64,000 nucleotides of DNA, from NCBI GenBank assembly GCA_964369605.1, contig CAYJFD010000003.1, forward strand, positions 1-64,000, read 5' to 3'. The translations under genes were made by a program, and so were the position numbers. Of this stretch, positions 50,535-60,174 are shown in pieces (the stretch's first letter is position 1; every line of letters begins with the position of its first letter). The DNA comes from CAYJFD01 sp964369605. Its GTDB lineage: Bacteria > Bacteroidota > Bacteroidia > Bacteroidales > UBA932. The notes under the pieces were generated by a model, which was not told where the DNA came from, made no database searches, and saw only the letters and a program-made list of their open reading frames with translations.

Positions 50535-53500
50535 ATGGCAGAAAACAAAAACATAAGACTAAATAAGGTCTTGAAGGAATTTAATGTTGGAATCGGGACT
50601 GTTACCGAATTCCTTGCGAAGAAAGGTATAGAGATAGAGGCTAAACCAAATACCCTACTAGATTCTAATGCTTACAATCTTATCGCTAAGGAATTTGGCA
50701 AGGATCTTTTGATTAAGCAGGAATCCGAAAAGATCAGCCTTAATGTTAAGAAGATAACAGCCCAAGATAACGAAGATAAGTCAGAGGAATCTATAGATCA
50801 GGAAGTTATTATCAAATCAAATATTAATAGCGCACCTATCGCCCCTGTTACAAACGAGACAGAGAAAAACACCACTGACTCTAAAGCTGTGTCTGAAACT
50901 GTGCCAGTTTCTACGCCAGAAAAAGATATTAAAGTGAACGCTGAGGCTACAAAAGAACCAGTAGCTGAGCCTATTAAAGAGAATAAAGAAGCTGTAGCTA
51001 GTGAGTCATCTAAGGAAGAGAGCAGTACTCCAGCAGCAGGTGAGATTAAAATCTTAGGCAAGATAGATTTAGACTCAAAACCGGCTAAGGTTGAGCCTAA
51101 GGCTGAATCTAAGACTGAGGTAATCGAAGAAAATAATAAAGTGAGCGAACAGACAAAGAATCCCCTAGATTTCAAACAGCAAATTCCTGCAAAAGTAGCA
51201 CGAGCTGAACTAAAGAAAGAAAATAAAGCAGAAGCTAGACTTGAGCAAAAGAAAGCTGAAAAAGCTCTAAAGGCTCAAACACCTGCTAAGGTTGAAAAGG
51301 TAGAGGCTGCTCCAGTACAAAAGGAAGAAAAGAAAGCTGACGTTATCGAGCATATCGAGACTAAGGTAAATAAACTAGCTGGTCCTGTTATTAGTGGAAC
51401 TATCGACCTATCTCAGTTTGAGAAAAAGCCAAGTTCTAATAACAATAAGAATCAAAAGAAAGGGAAGAGAGAGAGAATTAGTAACCAAGGACGCGAAAGA
51501 GTTGATATTAACAAGGAAGCTGCTAAGAAGAATAATCCTGGTGGTAGAAATCCTCAACAGAGGACTAATAATCCGAATAATAACAACAACAATAATAGCA
51601 ATAATCCAAACAATAATAACGCATCTAACAATCCTAATGCTCAAAGAGCTAGACAGAATCAGGCTAATCCGAATTCTCGTCGTAATAAAAAGGATCGCTT
51701 TACTAAACCAGTACAGCCTGAGGTAGATGAGGATCAAATCCAAAAGCAAATCAAGGAAACTTACGCTCGTATGACCGAGGGTAAGGGTAAAACTAAAGGC
51801 TCTAAATACCGTAAGGAGAAAAGAGATCAAATAAGCCAGAAGCGCCAAGAAGAGATGGAGATGGAGGAGCTAACTAGCAACATCTTAAAAGTTACAGAGT
51901 TCGTAACAGTGAACGAGCTAGCTATTATGATGGACACGGCGGTAGTAAAGGTTATCGAGGCTTGTATGAATCTTGGTCTTATGGTATCTATTAACCAACG
52001 TCTTGACGCTGAGGCGCTAGTACTAGTAGCTGAGGAATTTGGATATAAAATTGAATTTGTAACAGCAGATATTACAGAGGCTATCGAAGAGGATGTAGAC
52101 CTAGAGGAGGATTTAATCGAAAGACCTCCTATCGTAACTGTAATGGGTCACGTAGACCACGGTAAGACTTCATTACTTGACTATATTCGTAGCGCTAACG
52201 TTATCGCTGGTGAAGCTGGAGGTATTACTCAGCACATCGGAGCTTACAACGTAGAGTTAGAAAGTGGAAGAAGAATTACCTTCCTTGATACTCCAGGTCA
52301 CGAAGCCTTTACAGCGATGCGTGCAAGGGGAGCAAAAGTTACTGACTTAGCTATTATTATCGTAGCTGCTGACGACGCGATAATGCCTCAAACAGTAGAG
52401 GCTATTAACCACGCACAAGCTGCTGGAGTACCTATGGTATTCGCTATTAACAAAATGGATAAACCGGGAGCTAACGCTGAGAAAATCAGAGAACAACTCT
52501 CGCTTATGAATATTCTAGTAGAGGACTGGGGTGGTAAATACCAATGTCAAGAGATCTCTGCGAAGAACGGAACAAATATTGACCTACTTCTTGAGAAGGT
52601 TCTTCTTGAGACTGATATGTTAGAGCTTAAGGCTAACCCTAATAAGAGAGCAAAAGGATCGATTATCGAGTCTTCTCTTGACAAAGGACGTGGTTACCTT
52701 GCAACGATTCTTGTAGAGACAGGAACATTAAAGGTTGGTGACTTTATGCTTACAGGTAGTCATACTGGAAAAGTAAAGGCTATGTACAATGAGCGTGGTC
52801 AAAAGGTAAACGAGGCTGGCCCATCTTCTCCTGTTTCTGTATTAGGTCTTAATGGAGCACCTACAGCTGGTGAGACATTCAACATCATGGCTAATGAGAA
52901 GGAAGCTAAAGATCTAGCAAATAAGAGAGAACAGCTTATACGTATTCAAGGACTTAGAACTCAGAAGCATATTACTCTTGAGGAAATCGGACGTCGTATC
53001 GCAGTTGGTAACTTCCAAGAACTTAATATTATCATCAAGGGAGACGTTGACGGTTCGATCGAGGCACTTTCTGATTCACTTATCAAGCTTTCAACTGAAG
53101 AAATCCACGTTAATGTTATACATAAGGCAGTAGGAGCGATCTCTGAGTCTGACGTACTTCTAGCCGTTGCATCTAATGCTATTATCATCGGTTTCCAGGT
53201 TCGCCCTGTTACATCTGCTAGAAAGTTAGCAGATAATGAAGAAATCGAAATCAGATTATACTCTATTATCTACGACGCTATCAACGAGGTAAGAAGTGGT
53301 ATCGAGGGTATGCTTGCTCCAGAGGAAAAAGAAGAAGTAGTAGGAACAGCAGAGGTTAGAGAGACATTCAAGATATCTAAGGTTGGTACTATCGCAGGTT
53401 GTATGGTTAAAGATGGTAAGATCAACCGTAACTCTCAAATTAGAGTTATTAGAGACGGTATCGTTGTGTACACTGGTCTTCTTGGCTCTCTTAAGAGATT

Positions 53501-53627
53501 TAAGGATGATGTTAAAGAAGTATCTAATGGTTTTGACTGTGGTCTTAACGTAGAAGGATTCAACGATATCAAAGTAGGAGACGTTATCGAGGCTTACGCT
53601 ATCGTACAAATCAAAAGGACATTATAA
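50535..53627 (+). CDS. infB: translation initiation factor IF-2
   Basis: GTPase that places initiator tRNA on the ribosome. The 1030-residue product has a long, variable N-terminal region: IF2_N-like start (RLNKVLKEFNVGIGTVTEFL), a Lys/Glu/Ala-rich stretch to about 280, and an Asn-rich low-complexity segment at about 335-380 (runs of Asn broken by Pro, Ser and Arg). The GTPase core starts with GHVDHGKT at 538-545, followed by DTPGHEAFT and NKMDKPGAN; domains II-IV follow to the end, with KVGDVIEAYAIVQIKRTL last. Strong terminator after the gene. Confidence 0.97.
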   Translation: MAENKNIRLNKVLKEFNVGIGTVTEFLAKKGIEIEAKPNTLLDSNAYNLIAKEFGKDLLIKQESEKISLNVKKITAQDNEDKSEESIDQEVIIKSNINSAPIAPVTNETEKNTTDSKAVSETVPVSTPEKDIKVNAEATKEPVAEPIKENKEAVASESSKEESSTPAAGEIKILGKIDLDSKPAKVEPKAESKTEVIEENNKVSEQTKNPLDFKQQIPAKVARAELKKENKAEARLEQKKAEKALKAQTPAKVEKVEAAPVQKEEKKADVIEHIETKVNKLAGPVISGTIDLSQFEKKPSSNNNKNQKKGKRERISNQGRERVDINKEAAKKNNPGGRNPQQRTNNPNNNNNNNSNNPNNNNASNNPNAQRARQNQANPNSRRNKKDRFTKPVQPEVDEDQIQKQIKETYARMTEGKGKTKGSKYRKEKRDQISQKRQEEMEMEELTSNILKVTEFVTVNELAIMMDTAVVKVIEACMNLGLMVSINQRLDAEALVLVAEEFGYKIEFVTADITEAIEEDVDLEEDLIERPPIVTVMGHVDHGKTSLLDYIRSANVIAGEAGGITQHIGAYNVELESGRRITFLDTPGHEAFTAMRARGAKVTDLAIIIVAADDAIMPQTVEAINHAQAAGVPMVFAINKMDKPGANAEKIREQLSLMNILVEDWGGKYQCQEISAKNGTNIDLLLEKVLLETDMLELKANPNKRAKGSIIESSLDKGRGYLATILVETGTLKVGDFMLTGSHTGKVKAMYNERGQKVNEAGPSSPVSVLGLNGAPTAGETFNIMANEKEAKDLANKREQLIRIQGLRTQKHITLEEIGRRIAVGNFQELNIIIKGDVDGSIEALSDSLIKLSTEEIHVNVIHKAVGAISESDVLLAVASNAIIIGFQVRPVTSARKLADNEEIEIRLYSIIYDAINEVRSGIEGMLAPEEKEEVVGTAEVRETFKISKVGTIAGCMVKDGKINRNSQIRVIRDGIVVYTGLLGSLKRFKDDVKEVSNGFDCGLNVEGFNDIKVGDVIEAYAIVQIKRTL

Positions 53628-53657
53628 TCAATCGAAAAACGATTATAACATAAAAAA

Positions 53658-53698
53658 AACTGCTTTAATCTCTTAGCTGATTAAAGCAGTTTTTTTAT
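53658..53698. terminator. bidirectional terminator after infB
   Basis: Perfect 13-bp stem AACTGCTTTAATC (53658-53670) / GATTAAAGCAGTT (53679-53691), flanked by A and T runs on both sides, serving infB and the converging lipoprotein gene. Confidence 0.92.
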
Positions 53699-53706
53699 AC
53701 AGCTAC

Positions 53707-54150
53707 CTACTTTCTATTTTCGTAGTGCTCTTGGCTTATGTTATAGATGTATTTGCGACGTATTTGATCTGGTAATGGGGTCATAATGTTATTTTCTTGT
53801 CCATCACAGCGGCGATACCATACTTCTTTCTTATCCGGAAAAACTATCTTTACTGAGTCTGCGTGTATTAGTGATACATCTGGGCCTTCATAGGCAGATA
53901 GGGTCAAACGATAGCGAAATTCAAGAGAGTCTAAAGATTTAAGGTTCCATGTATGCTCAAAGTATTCACGATCACCTGCCCAGTTTATTCCCCAAGCATG
54001 AATCTCTACATCATGCTCACTCGTATTTGTGTATAAATATGTTGATTTCATATCATATTCCAATATAACTGTACCACCTGTAGGTGTACAACTAAATAGA
54101 AAACTAAGCAAAGCGCTTATGATAAAAATCTTTGTAAATATATTTTTCAT
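53707..54150 (-). CDS. small lipoprotein, tandem paralogue A (147 residues)
   Basis: Predicted lipoprotein (lipobox LFSC, Cys at about residue 21) with a small beta-rich domain. Its DSVKIVFPDKKEVWYRRCDGQ segment is clearly homologous to DSLRIIFNGERELWFRRCDNL in the product of the gene 7 bp upstream; both proteins are exactly 147 residues, with the pattern DS-[VL]-[KR]-I-x-F ... E-[VL]-W-[YF]-RRCD. Probably a duplication. Bacteroidota contain many unknown proteins of this size; no function is offered. Confidence 0.8.
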   Translation of the reverse strand: MKNIFTKIFIISALLSFLFSCTPTGGTVILEYDMKSTYLYTNTSEHDVEIHAWGINWAGDREYFEHTWNLKSLDSLEFRYRLTLSAYEGPDVSLIHADSVKIVFPDKKEVWYRRCDGQENNIMTPLPDQIRRKYIYNISQEHYENRK

Positions 54151-54157
54151 AGTGAAT

Positions 54158-54601
54158 TTAGTTTATAGGTGTTGATTTATTATACATATCCTCTGTTATC
54201 TCATAAGTAAAGCTAATCACATGATTATTTACTCTCTCTCGCTTTGCAAATTTCTCTTTTAGAATATTAGCATCTAAATTATCACATCTCCTAAACCATA
54301 ACTCCCTTTCTCCATTGAAGATTATTCTCAAAGAATCACAAAAAAATACGACTCTGTCTATGTGAGCATGAGCGTGGTGAGACATCTTTAATTCCGTATG
54401 TGATTCTATCTCCCACAGATGTTGTTTCTCTCCCTCATGCTCAGCACCAAAATAGCCTTCTAATGTGACATTATAGGCAGTTTCATTTACATAGTGACAA
54501 CGATATCCTAACCAAGCAGGCATATTCGAAGATATTCCCTTTATTATGCCCACTAATAATAAAGCGATTGTCACTGAAATAAATAATGTTTTCTTTTTCA
54601 T
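54158..54601 (-). CDS. small exported protein, tandem paralogue B (147 residues)
   Basis: Exported or membrane-anchored protein: hydrophobic segment at about 5-24 without a clear lipobox, then a beta-rich domain like that of the downstream neighbour (shared WFRRCD motif, equal length). It carries a His-rich bit, MSHHAHAHID, that paralogue A lacks. The gap to A is 7 bp, so they form one operon. No recognised family. Confidence 0.78.
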   Translation of the reverse strand: MKKKTLFISVTIALLLVGIIKGISSNMPAWLGYRCHYVNETAYNVTLEGYFGAEHEGEKQHLWEIESHTELKMSHHAHAHIDRVVFFCDSLRIIFNGERELWFRRCDNLDANILKEKFAKRERVNNHVISFTYEITEDMYNKSTPIN

Positions 54602-55083
54602 TTGTTTATAAAGTTAGAAAGGTTAAAGTTAAAAGGTGAAGGGTAAAAGGTGAAGGGTAAAAGAATTGAAATATGGTTCACGTCTACCCTCTTGACCTAA
54701 AGGACAGAACACGAAAGAAAATCGTGAAGCTTTAAGGCTTTTAGCCTGTTATTTAAAATAGACATAGATACCATAGTTTAAGTTATTTGTAGCTATATAT
54801 AAATTTTCGCCCCAAATATAATAATAATAATAATAAATATTTAATAAAATTAGTTTAAAATCTACATTTGTCGAATAAAAACACAAGACTTAATGATTCA
54901 CCGCTAAGGATATTTTTCTAGCTGTTTTTATATGCAATTTTCACCTCCAAGCCCCCTTTAGCTAAAAAGAGTAGCTATTTCTGGGTCAACATTTGTTATT
55001 TTAGTTAGATTTATCCAATTTATCTTGGGGCTAGCGCCACATATACCTTTGTTAAGTGGAAATAGGAATAGGACATAAGGTAT
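54602..55083. other. 480-bp intergenic region with small repeats
   Basis: No gene found. It contains a 14-bp direct repeat AAAAGGTGAAGGGT at 54631-54644 and 54645-54658, a short CACGA/TCGTG hairpin (around 54710-54730), six ATA units at 54818-54835, and a TACATTTG box near 54864 with no evident gene behind it. Base composition is more AT-rich than the flanks. Confidence 0.6.
54631..54658. repeat. 14-bp direct repeat, two copies
   Basis: AAAAGGTGAAGGGT occurs twice head to tail, followed by a partial third AAAAG. It lies about 30-57 bp upstream of paralogue B, where its promoter would be expected. Confidence 0.7.
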
Positions 55084-55962
55084 CTATTGGTAGTATATTG
55101 TAAATTTAATAAATCCTTCAAATACATCTGTCGTGGAATATATCTCTTTTAAACTTCCATCCTCATTTGTTTGATAATCGAAATAAATATTTTGTTCCTC
55201 TGTACTATAGTTATTTTTAATTAATATGGAAGACAAATAATTCTTATTACTATCTCCAAAATAACATAACCACTGAAAGACATCTGGTATTTGTTCTCTA
55301 GAAGCCAATATAGAAAATGTATGTGCAGGGCTGAGTATCCCACTTAAATCTTGACTAGATTCCTTTATTTCTTGCGTCGAATATTTTAATTCGAGTATAA
55401 AATTATCGCTTGTAACACTAAGAATATTTCCATCTTCCCACTCATACTCTAACTTATGTACAGTAGAAGCTGTTTTTTCTGTAATTTCTACCAATTGTCT
55501 ACCATTATAATTGTATTCTCTTATATATTCTACGCCCCGTTCATCATCTGTGTATGATGATTCTATTATTTTCTCGTCATCATCTAGAATATATTTCTCT
55601 ATTAGGGTACGTGTATACCACTTCGCATTTGCTTCATCGCCATAGAGAAACTCTTTATATCTATATTCGAAGTGCAACTCTAGGTTATTATTGTCTATAT
55701 ATTTAAGTTGATATTTAGAATATAAACCTATCCCTTCTGGATCTAGACCACTTTCCTCAGGGTCTTCACTTTTGCTAAAAACTTCTATTAGCCTACCTTT
55801 GTCATCATACGTAAATACGAGAGGCATAGGTTCATATATACTGTTAGTTACTATTACCTTATCTATCTTAGGAATACTCGAGTTATTGTCGTCAGTATCT
55901 TTCCCTTTATTACAACTAACAAACACTAGCACTATGGCTAGCAAATAAAATATCTTCTTCAT
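55084..55962 (-). CDS. lipoprotein of unknown function (DUF4595-like)
   Basis: A 292-residue predicted lipoprotein (lipobox FVSC, Cys at 17) with a long beta-rich domain made of YD-type segments such as FTYDDKGRLIEV, EYNYNGRQLVEI and YEWEDGNILSV, reminiscent of DUF4595 proteins and of YD-repeat strands. No known function. A TATCTTTG box at 56000-56007 is the likely promoter. Expressed away from the KAS III-like gene. Confidence 0.75.
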   Translation of the reverse strand: MKKIFYLLAIVLVFVSCNKGKDTDDNNSSIPKIDKVIVTNSIYEPMPLVFTYDDKGRLIEVFSKSEDPEESGLDPEGIGLYSKYQLKYIDNNNLELHFEYRYKEFLYGDEANAKWYTRTLIEKYILDDDEKIIESSYTDDERGVEYIREYNYNGRQLVEITEKTASTVHKLEYEWEDGNILSVTSDNFILELKYSTQEIKESSQDLSGILSPAHTFSILASREQIPDVFQWLCYFGDSNKNYLSSILIKNNYSTEEQNIYFDYQTNEDGSLKEIYSTTDVFEGFIKFTIYYQ

Positions 55963-55999
55963 AGCATAGTTTTTAAGTTATTATTAATCTTTATGTTTA

Positions 56000-56073
56000 C
56001 AAAGATAATAATTTTAACACTTCAGTTCATTTTTCAGCACTCAGATATCTAAAAAAGTATTTTTATTATATTT
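56000..56073. promoter_or_regulatory. divergent -7 boxes: lipoprotein gene and KAS III-like gene
   Basis: Minus-strand TATCTTTG (56000-56007) points to the DUF4595-like lipoprotein gene; plus-strand TATATTTG (56066-56073) to the KAS III-like gene. -33 boxes are weak. Confidence 0.45.
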
Positions 56074-56101
56074 GTGCCACTTTTTAGAATTGAAAAATTT
56101 T

Positions 56102-57052
56102 ATGAATTTATTTATAAACTCCTTAGGTCACTATATTCCACAAACTAGAATTGGCAATGACTATTTTTTTCCTTTAAATGGTTTAACAAATGAGTGGATA
56201 ATACAAAGGACAGGCATAGAAACACGTTCTCGCGCATTAGAAGGCGAGGATACAAATATATTAGGAGAAAAGGCTGTCAGAAATGCTCTCAAGAAGCTTC
56301 CTTACGAGATAAGCGAGGTCGATCTTGTAGTTTCAGCATCCTACACTCCAAACGACTTAGTACACACTCCGTCGCATCACGCCCAAAGAGTCTTTAATAT
56401 CCCTAACGCTAAAGCTCTATACGTATCAACAGCTTGTTCCTCAGTCGCTAACGCAATAGAGATAATTGAAGGTTACTTTGCTTCTGGGAAAGCAAGTAAG
56501 GCCTTGCTTATAGCTGCGGATCACAATAGCTCATACTCAAATGATGAAGATCAGACGAACGGACATCTATGGGGGGATGGAGCTGTTGCAATGTTTCTTT
56601 CGAAAGAACGCTTATCTGATAATGATTCTACTATAATAGATATATATACTAGATCTCTAGGGCACTTAGGGAAAGCGAATATATCTGTTAATGCCTTTCC
56701 TAGAAAGCAAGGTATTTCTATGCCTTATGGAAAGGATGTATTTGTGCACGCTTGTAAATATATGACAGAGTCTATTCAGCTCATCGTTGATCGCAATAAT
56801 ACTAAGCTAGAAGATATTAATTATGTTTCTGGACACCAAGCTAATTTAAGAATACTATCTAATACAGCTGAAAGCCTAAATCTTCGAGAAGAACAGCTTC
56901 TAGTCAATATTGATAAGGTAGGCAACACTGGCTGTGGAAGTCACCTTATAGCTATCTCCGAAAGATGGGATGAATTTTCAAAAGGAGAGAAGATCGTAGC
57001 AGTCGTTTTTGGTGGAGGATACTCTTGTGGTTCCTATATCATAGAGAAATAA
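56102..57052 (+). CDS. second KAS III-like 3-oxoacyl-ACP synthase
   Basis: Start at the ATG 56102 (MNLFINSLGHYIPQTRIGND), since the -7 box at 56066 rules out the upstream frame start at 56072. The 316-residue product has the full KAS III triad: Cys112 in STACSSVANA, His245 in SGHQANL and Asn275 in VGNTGCGSH, with IIQRTGIETRSR as in FabH. It is diverged from FabH (4890-5849) and stands alone. Possible roles include starting a special fatty acid or polyene-type chain, or a 3-oxoacyl-CoA synthesis; no accessory biosynthetic genes are next to it. Confidence 0.82.
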   Translation: MNLFINSLGHYIPQTRIGNDYFFPLNGLTNEWIIQRTGIETRSRALEGEDTNILGEKAVRNALKKLPYEISEVDLVVSASYTPNDLVHTPSHHAQRVFNIPNAKALYVSTACSSVANAIEIIEGYFASGKASKALLIAADHNSSYSNDEDQTNGHLWGDGAVAMFLSKERLSDNDSTIIDIYTRSLGHLGKANISVNAFPRKQGISMPYGKDVFVHACKYMTESIQLIVDRNNTKLEDINYVSGHQANLRILSNTAESLNLREEQLLVNIDKVGNTGCGSHLIAISERWDEFSKGEKIVAVVFGGGYSCGSYIIEK

Positions 57053-57081
57053 TCATCTAAATTTTGAATTTTGAGATATAA

Positions 57082-60000
57082 TTAAGAAACCTCCTCGACT
57101 TTGTTTGATTGAAAATACCAGATAAAGCCGCTTACATCATCATAGCCCATTTCCTTTAGTAGAGCCATATATCTTAGCACTTGCTTCTTATATTTAGCGG
57201 AGAAGAGTTTACCAAATTTATAGTCGATAACCTTTACTGCGCCATCCTTTATGACTACCCTATCAGGTATATATAGATCACCTGTAGGGCTAATAATAGA
57301 GGCTTCATTCAAGACTTCGCTAGCTCGGTCATACCAGCCTAAGTGCTCGACACTTTCGATTTTTTCGACTAATTGATCATACGTTTGTTGATATGTAGAT
57401 GGTAGAAACTTACCTTGTTTTTGAGCATCTTCTAGGGAATCTCTTATGTCTTCCTTTGTTAGGACTCTAGAGAGTATCTCGTGCATAAGAATACCATTAA
57501 GCCTGCTACTATCGTCCTCGATATAGTTAGCTGCCTTCGTTGATAGTTCCAGTCTTTTATCTATAGATTGAGAGTAGAACGTATCACTACTCTTTAACTC
57601 ACAAGCGCTTATTTCTTCTTGAGATTTAATAATAGCCTCAAGTTTTGCCTCTTTTGGAAAACTTACTCTATTTATAGTATAGTCACCTAGGGTTTCACTT
57701 TCTACATCATCCCCTGATAGAAATTCTTGGGCTAGCATTTCAGATATGGATTTTACTTCTTTTAACTTTTCTGGTATGTCCATATAAATGAACATAGCAT
57801 CTACAGCCCTTGTAAAAGCCACATAGCTCACATTTAAAGCATCTATATACGAATATTTAAGTTCCTCGATGTATTCATCTTTAAAGATTGTATTTACTAG
57901 TGACGAGCCTGTCTTTATAGGCACAAGGGGTAGATTATCAAATGGGGGCCTCTTTGGAGTACACCAAAGGAGCTTTCCTTTTTCCTTATAAAGTTTCGCC
58001 TCAAAAAAAGGTATGATTACTATTTTAAAATCTAGTCCCTTGGACTTGTGTATGGTCATTATTCTTATGGCTTGCTCTCCCTCTGGCACTGATATAGACT
58101 TCTTAACTCCTGAGTCGTCCCACCACTGAAGGAATCCTAATATATCTGAGGTATTATTGGCAACATAATCACTAACTAAATCAAGAAAGGCCTGTATGAA
58201 GACCTGTTCTTTAAGTTCATCTGGACTTAATAAACGTATTATCTCTTCACATATATTATATAGACTTGTTTCTGTTGGAACAAAAGTCTCGTTTGAGAAT
58301 AGTATATCGGCTATAGGGTCATGGGACTGAGCACTTAGGTTTCTAATCTGCGATACTATCTTATTTACGACTACAGAGGAAGATATAAAGAGTGAATCCT
58401 CTGATACTACATTGTAGGAGTTGTCTATTAAAAATCTTGCTATTTTTTCTCCTTGAGAATTTTTTTGAACAAGGATGGCTATATCATTAAGTGAATATCC
58501 TAGGGCCTGTAATTTTTGAATCTGTGCTAAGATATCATTTGGTATGCGAAGCTCTTTATCTTCGCCATCCTTAGAAGTTTCTGTAAAGAAGTTAAGGCTA
58601 ACTATTCCTCCACTTTTTGGAGTCTTTGGGGTGTTTTGTGCCACATCTGAATAAATACTTAATAGGCTAGTATTAGTCTCATCCTCGGATAAAGCGTTAT
58701 ATATCGACTGAACCTTAGCAACAGCACTCTTAAAAAAGGCATTATTAAAGTTAATTATTCCCTCTCGACTTCTCCAGTTAGTATCCAGAACTTTCTCATT
58801 TATAGCTCCCTTAAAATCTAAGGCTACTTGGCTATTTAGTAAGCGCCAGTCAGAGTTTCTCCAGCGGTAGATACTTTGCTTGACATCTCCGACGATTAGG
58901 TTTTCATTATTACTATCTACACTGTCTCTTAAGAGTGGGTAAAAGTTAGACCACTGCATAGTGGATGTGTCTTGAAATTCATCTAGGAGGTAGTTTTCTA
59001 TTCTAGAGCCTATTTTCTCATATACAAATGGTGTATCACTCCCATCTATTATCTTGTTTAAAAATTCTGTGGTCTCAGGTAAGAGTAGTAGGTTATTCTC
59101 TTTACAGTAGTCAACTACTGATTCTGATATATCATACAACACTCCTAATATATCAAGACTCTCTGTAATTTTAAGTGCAGTTGTGAATTCTTCATAGTCC
59201 TTAGCTGTAAAGAAGCTTAGTACCTCTGCCATCAGCGAGTTCATTCCATCCTCACTCATAGCAAGCACTGTAGCCTTTAATTCTGCCTTTGCTGTTTTAC
59301 TTGTCCATTTGTCAGGACTGTCTACGGCAGCTCTGAACCTTACACCTGGAGGTTCACATGAGCCCTCTTTTAACTTATTAAAATAGGAGAAGGCTGAGTT
59401 TTTACCATAAGAGAAGTCTTCTAGCTGTAGTGAGAATTTATTTAGCAGCTCCTCCCCTTGACAGCCATAGTCTTTGGCCTTTGCTTTAAAGTCATTAATT
59501 ATTTGTCTCATCTTTGAGCGGTACTCTCGGAGTGCGCTCCTGTCTTTTAGTAAGTCCTTATGATCTTTACTCTTTAGTTTAAATTCTTCTGAGAAAAGAT
59601 TTTTTCCTAAATCAAGTATCTGTGGCTGGATATTCCAACTCTTCCCCTCCTCAACTGCTGATTCAGACATTAGTATTAGCCAAGATAGGAGATCCTTCTT
59701 ATCTTCTAATTTATTTAATAGCTCATCTACAGCTAATGATAAGATAGCTTCTTGATCTAATTCTACACTATAGGACGAATAATAGCCTAGTTCTTTTGCA
59801 AAGCTCCTTAGTACCTGCTGAAAGAATCTATCTATAGTACTTATGTTAAAGGCCGAGTAATCATTTAGTAATGTGAATAATATTTTTTCAGCCACATTTT
59901 TTAGGTGAAAGGAATCATTTATCTTTCCTGCTAGCTGCGCCATTATTTCACTCGCATACGAGGATGTATCAGGAGAGGTACTTAGTATGTATAGCTCCTT

Positions 60001-60174
60001 AAGTATCCTTTGCTTCATCTGATCTGTCGCCTTATTTGTAAAGGTTACAGCTAAAATATTTTTGTATGGGCTTCTATTTCCTTGAAAATATTTCTGAAAG
60101 AGTATTAGAAGATATTTCCCTGTCAGGGCATAGGTTTTTCCTGAACCTGCAGATGCTTTATATATATTAATCAT
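57082..60174 (-). CDS. addA: AddA-like helicase-nuclease (UvrD/RecB family)
   Basis: Subunit of the AddAB double-strand-break resection enzyme. The 1030-residue product has an N-terminal Walker A ASAGSGKT at residues 7-14, UvrD helicase motifs through the middle (LLDEFQDTSTMQW, DVKQSIYRWRNSDWRLL, MTIHKSKGLDF, YVAFTRAVDAMFIY), and a C-terminal PD-(D/E)xK nuclease (PDRVVIKDGAVKVIDYKFG). The chosen ATG at 60174 gives MINIYKASAGSGKT; the upstream frame start at 60219 would extend into addB. It overlaps addB by 8 bp. Confidence 0.92.
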   Translation of the reverse strand: MINIYKASAGSGKTYALTGKYLLILFQKYFQGNRSPYKNILAVTFTNKATDQMKQRILKELYILSTSPDTSSYASEIMAQLAGKINDSFHLKNVAEKILFTLLNDYSAFNISTIDRFFQQVLRSFAKELGYYSSYSVELDQEAILSLAVDELLNKLEDKKDLLSWLILMSESAVEEGKSWNIQPQILDLGKNLFSEEFKLKSKDHKDLLKDRSALREYRSKMRQIINDFKAKAKDYGCQGEELLNKFSLQLEDFSYGKNSAFSYFNKLKEGSCEPPGVRFRAAVDSPDKWTSKTAKAELKATVLAMSEDGMNSLMAEVLSFFTAKDYEEFTTALKITESLDILGVLYDISESVVDYCKENNLLLLPETTEFLNKIIDGSDTPFVYEKIGSRIENYLLDEFQDTSTMQWSNFYPLLRDSVDSNNENLIVGDVKQSIYRWRNSDWRLLNSQVALDFKGAINEKVLDTNWRSREGIINFNNAFFKSAVAKVQSIYNALSEDETNTSLLSIYSDVAQNTPKTPKSGGIVSLNFFTETSKDGEDKELRIPNDILAQIQKLQALGYSLNDIAILVQKNSQGEKIARFLIDNSYNVVSEDSLFISSSVVVNKIVSQIRNLSAQSHDPIADILFSNETFVPTETSLYNICEEIIRLLSPDELKEQVFIQAFLDLVSDYVANNTSDILGFLQWWDDSGVKKSISVPEGEQAIRIMTIHKSKGLDFKIVIIPFFEAKLYKEKGKLLWCTPKRPPFDNLPLVPIKTGSSLVNTIFKDEYIEELKYSYIDALNVSYVAFTRAVDAMFIYMDIPEKLKEVKSISEMLAQEFLSGDDVESETLGDYTINRVSFPKEAKLEAIIKSQEEISACELKSSDTFYSQSIDKRLELSTKAANYIEDDSSRLNGILMHEILSRVLTKEDIRDSLEDAQKQGKFLPSTYQQTYDQLVEKIESVEHLGWYDRASEVLNEASIISPTGDLYIPDRVVIKDGAVKVIDYKFGKLFSAKYKKQVLRYMALLKEMGYDDVSGFIWYFQSNKVEEVS

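Noticed and set aside
51394..51848. Ile/Leu-rich open frames overlapping infB
   Set aside because: They are reverse or shifted readings of the Asn-rich segment of IF-2.
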